The notes under the pieces are model-generated. The model ran no database searches, was not told the DNA's origin, and saw only the letters and a program-made list of their open reading frames with translations. Positions 61,902-64,000 of a stretch of 64,000 nucleotides of DNA are shown here, piece by piece. The DNA comes from Stropharia rugosoannulata (lineage: Eukaryota > Basidiomycota > Agaricomycetes > Agaricales > Strophariaceae): NCBI GenBank assembly GCA_028532985.1, contig JANCIK010000013.1:1488001-1552000 (forward strand), given 5' to 3'. The translations under genes were made by a program, and so were the position numbers. Position 1 is the first letter of the stretch. Each line of letters begins with the position of its first letter.

Positions 61902-62544
61902 GATAACAAGTAGAGGGGAATGAAGGAAAGCAGTACTAAGCCGGGCTGTTTAAATACAGAATAAAAGGCAAAAAGACCGCGCGAGCAAAAGCAAAAGAAA
62001 GGAAGAGACATTACCAGAAGAAGAGTAGAACAGAGGGAGAAGAAAACATATGAGGATCCAGAAAGTGGGTAGTAGTAGAAGACGGGTCAACGGGAGTCAT
62101 TCGACCAAGAATGGAAGAATCAATGCCTAATTAGGCACCGGTCACTTAACCGGGCTCTTGAAAGACCATTGGAAACGAGAGTCATTTTGACATAGCAAGA
62201 TCACCGTTCCAAAAACAGTCATCCTATGTCCCCGTCTTAAACAGAAGAGTGGCTCGGTCATCTTACAAAAAGGCGGGCACAATGGGGAATAGAGACCTAT
62301 GCGGGATGTAGCGGTGGCACAGCACTTTATCCTAAAAAGGAGATAGTAGCCGGGAGTGCATACTAAAAATAGCCAAACAATGAGCACAATGAATAAACAC
62401 ATTCCTCATTGTGATAAACAATGAAGAAGTGTAATCGCTCAACAGAGAGAACGATGAACAGCGTGGTGGGTTAAAAATAGACGGCCGGTGAAGTCCGAAA
62501 GTAAAAAGATCAGTCAGTATCGACTGAGGACAGTCGAGTTATGG
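61902..62544. other. Region between B AS1 and the 3' LTR
   Basis: It should contain the AS1 promoter (TATTTAAA-like on the minus strand near 61950). B words at AGCCGGGCTG (near 61940), AACCGGGCTC (near 62150) and AGCCGGGAG (near 62350). I see no gene. Confidence 0.5.
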
Positions 62545-62555
62545 TTTGGGGGAGA
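62545..62555 (+). promoter_or_regulatory. Polypurine tract of element B
   Basis: TTTGGGGGAGA immediately before the 3' LTR, like that of C. Confidence 0.8.
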
Positions 62556-64000
62556 TGATAGGGCACCTAAGTGCCTGGCCATGAAATTTTGCAATTTTAC
62601 TACAAATCCTATCATTTCAGTAGTCTAGACTATTAAAGTCGTATTAAAGACTTCAGTATGACCCAATGAGAGACAGAGAATAACGAAGAAAAGTGTAGAC
62701 CTCCACTTAATCAATTAAGCGGGCTATTTTAACTATAAGCGAAACCACACTAAAAGCTTAAGTAAAAGTGACGACGGTAACTGTCCACGTTAAAGAACTT
62801 AACTGGAGAGTAAACCAAGAGACTTTAAACAAGCGGGTTAATAAGCCTTTACAGTTGGACTTAGTCGCAGGACCAGTATGGCTTATAAGCGCATCTGACC
62901 GGCTTAAAGTTAGAATAATAATAAGCCCGGCATAAAGAAGAGCACAGGTATGCTTTGCATTTAACCCGGTATAATTATACCGGGCTAAATGTAAAGTTAC
63001 TGCCCAAGAAATACACTTAGTAATGTTGTCAATTTCGAGGAAGTCAGATAAGCGGGTTAAACAGAGTGCAAAGGCAGAGGCATTATACCGGGTTAAATTA
63101 TACCGGGTTAAACGACACCAACCATAACGATGAAACTCGACTAGAGACTTATAGCAGGTCAGTCTTCTAAAAAACCAGCCATCGAAAACGAGAGATTAGG
63201 AAAAGCAAATCATTATGCTGGGTTATTTAACTCGAGTAATTATACTGGGCTATTTGACTTAGGCATTATACTGGGCTGTTTGATTGAACGTTATACCGGG
63301 TTAATTAGCAAAGGTCAATAAGACGGGCTAATAAACTTAGACAGTTCTACTGGGCTAATTAGCGAGGCCTCGTACTGGCCATACAGAGGGAATATAGCGG
63401 GCTATTTGGCAGGAGCCTGATAGACCCTGAAAAGCGGGTACAGTCGGAGGCGAGATGACTCACCAGTGGGGTAACTCTGTCCCGGCTTACATTCCAAAAA
63501 GCCAAGGCATAGTAAAACTGACTGCACTCAGGAGGCAGACAGATGCCCAGGCACCTAAAGACGGTTTAACCGTTCTAAAAATAGGCTCGTTCCTGACAAG
63601 CCTTCAGAATCTATCCTTTTTCAGTTATTTCAAATTCTTACTCCACTCATCTAGAACGACTAAAATGTAATTAAACGGGCAGAACCGTATGGACCTACAA
63701 ACCAATCGGGTGCGAGGTTTTAGTAGAGAACACCTCCGGGCGCCTACGAAAACCTGTCTCCCAGAAACGTATAAATACCCTAGCATGTAACATAGAATAG
63801 CAGGTTCCCCCGAGTAGATTTACCTAGAGTGAATATATACGGTTAAAGTCCTCACTGCGAGTTTAGAGAGAGTTCAAAGCTTTTGACGGATTACTTGACT
63901 AAGTCTTGAGTCTGGAAGCAGTTTTGCAGGCAACGTTTAACGTATACCTGGAGCGGTTTAATTTTTCAGGCAGTGTTGTCGCGCACATACCTGGAGCGGT
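62556..64000 (+). repeat. 3' LTR of element B (cut by the window end)
   Basis: Starts TGATAGGGCACC and matches the 5' LTR for about 1476 of its 1894 bp, with point changes and an ~20-30-bp deletion near 63265. It confirms that everything from 14903 onward is one B insertion containing later insertions. Confidence 0.94.

Larger units (their letters stand above)
14903..64000 (+). mobile_element. Ty3/Gypsy retrotransposon B (interrupted by C, D and E)
   Basis: The element has a 5' LTR (14903-16796), primer-binding site, gag, pro, pol (to 23550) and antisense genes at its far end (58137-61901). A polypurine tract and the start of the 3' LTR (62556) follow. The middle is occupied by C, D and E (23981-58136), and a C solo LTR sits at 58361-59325. 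Pol is dead: RT YIDD to YIDN, a stop at 22514, and a frame-shifting deletion near 22637. The left flank is GCGG (14899-14902). The right end is outside the window. Confidence 0.92.

Noticed and set aside
1..64000. CRISPR-like array among the spaced short repeats
   Set aside because: The repeats are 6-15 bp, irregularly spaced, in both orientations and inside coding sequence of eukaryotic retrotransposons. No cas genes.

Overview
The window is a pile of nested LTR retrotransposons from a fungus, most likely an Agaricomycete (mushroom-forming basidiomycete). The Ty3/Gypsy pol type, the short introns (about 46-120 nt) with CTAAC/CTAAT branch-like sites, and the lack of any bacterial signal support this. 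I see no convincing host gene and cannot name the species.

Layout. Element A (+, 1-14902, entering from the left) is the oldest host copy. Element B (+, from 14903; 5' LTR 14903-16796, 3' LTR 62556 to beyond the window) sits in A. The middle of B is filled by element C (+, 23981-35504, both LTRs), element D (-, 35505-46031, left part missing) and element E (-, 46032-58136, left part missing; same family as A). Solo LTRs of B (6825-8718) and C (10424-12454; 58361-59325), two copies of a ~1.05 kb AT-rich non-autonomous element (10451-11510; 40847-41900) and an unassigned fragment (12455-13131) complete the map. Flanks and target-site duplications give this order: B into A; E into B; D into E; C into B and into D.

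Each element encodes gag, aspartic protease and pol (RT, RNase H, integrase, GPY/F-type tail). In A, B, D and E these lie in three frames joined by two -1 shifts, with slippery heptamers of the type G GGU UUC / A AAU UUC and G GAU UUU. In C gag and protease share one frame. Only E has intact gag, pro and pol.

The unusual part lies downstream of pol. Every family carries up to four small intron-containing genes on the strand opposite to gag-pol, called AS1 (nearest the 3' LTR) to AS4 (nearest pol, convergent with it). I could build phase-consistent models: A AS1 (196 aa) and AS2 (142 aa); B AS1 (528 aa); C AS1-AS4 (238, 136, 149, 276 aa); E AS3 (124 aa) and AS4 (365 aa). Some have their own TATA boxes. 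C AS4 and B AS1 carry cysteine clusters that could bind zinc.

Superimposed on this, each family is peppered with its own short CpG-containing word across LTRs, coding regions of both strands and introns: TGCGCGCA-like in A/E, CCCGG(T/C) in B, TTTCCGA/TCGGAAA in C, CCGCTGAG in D, and GCCGGC in the orphan fragment. Together with the antisense genes this suggests a self-recognition system, possibly anti-silencing, in which an element-encoded protein reads a family-specific word. That function is inference.
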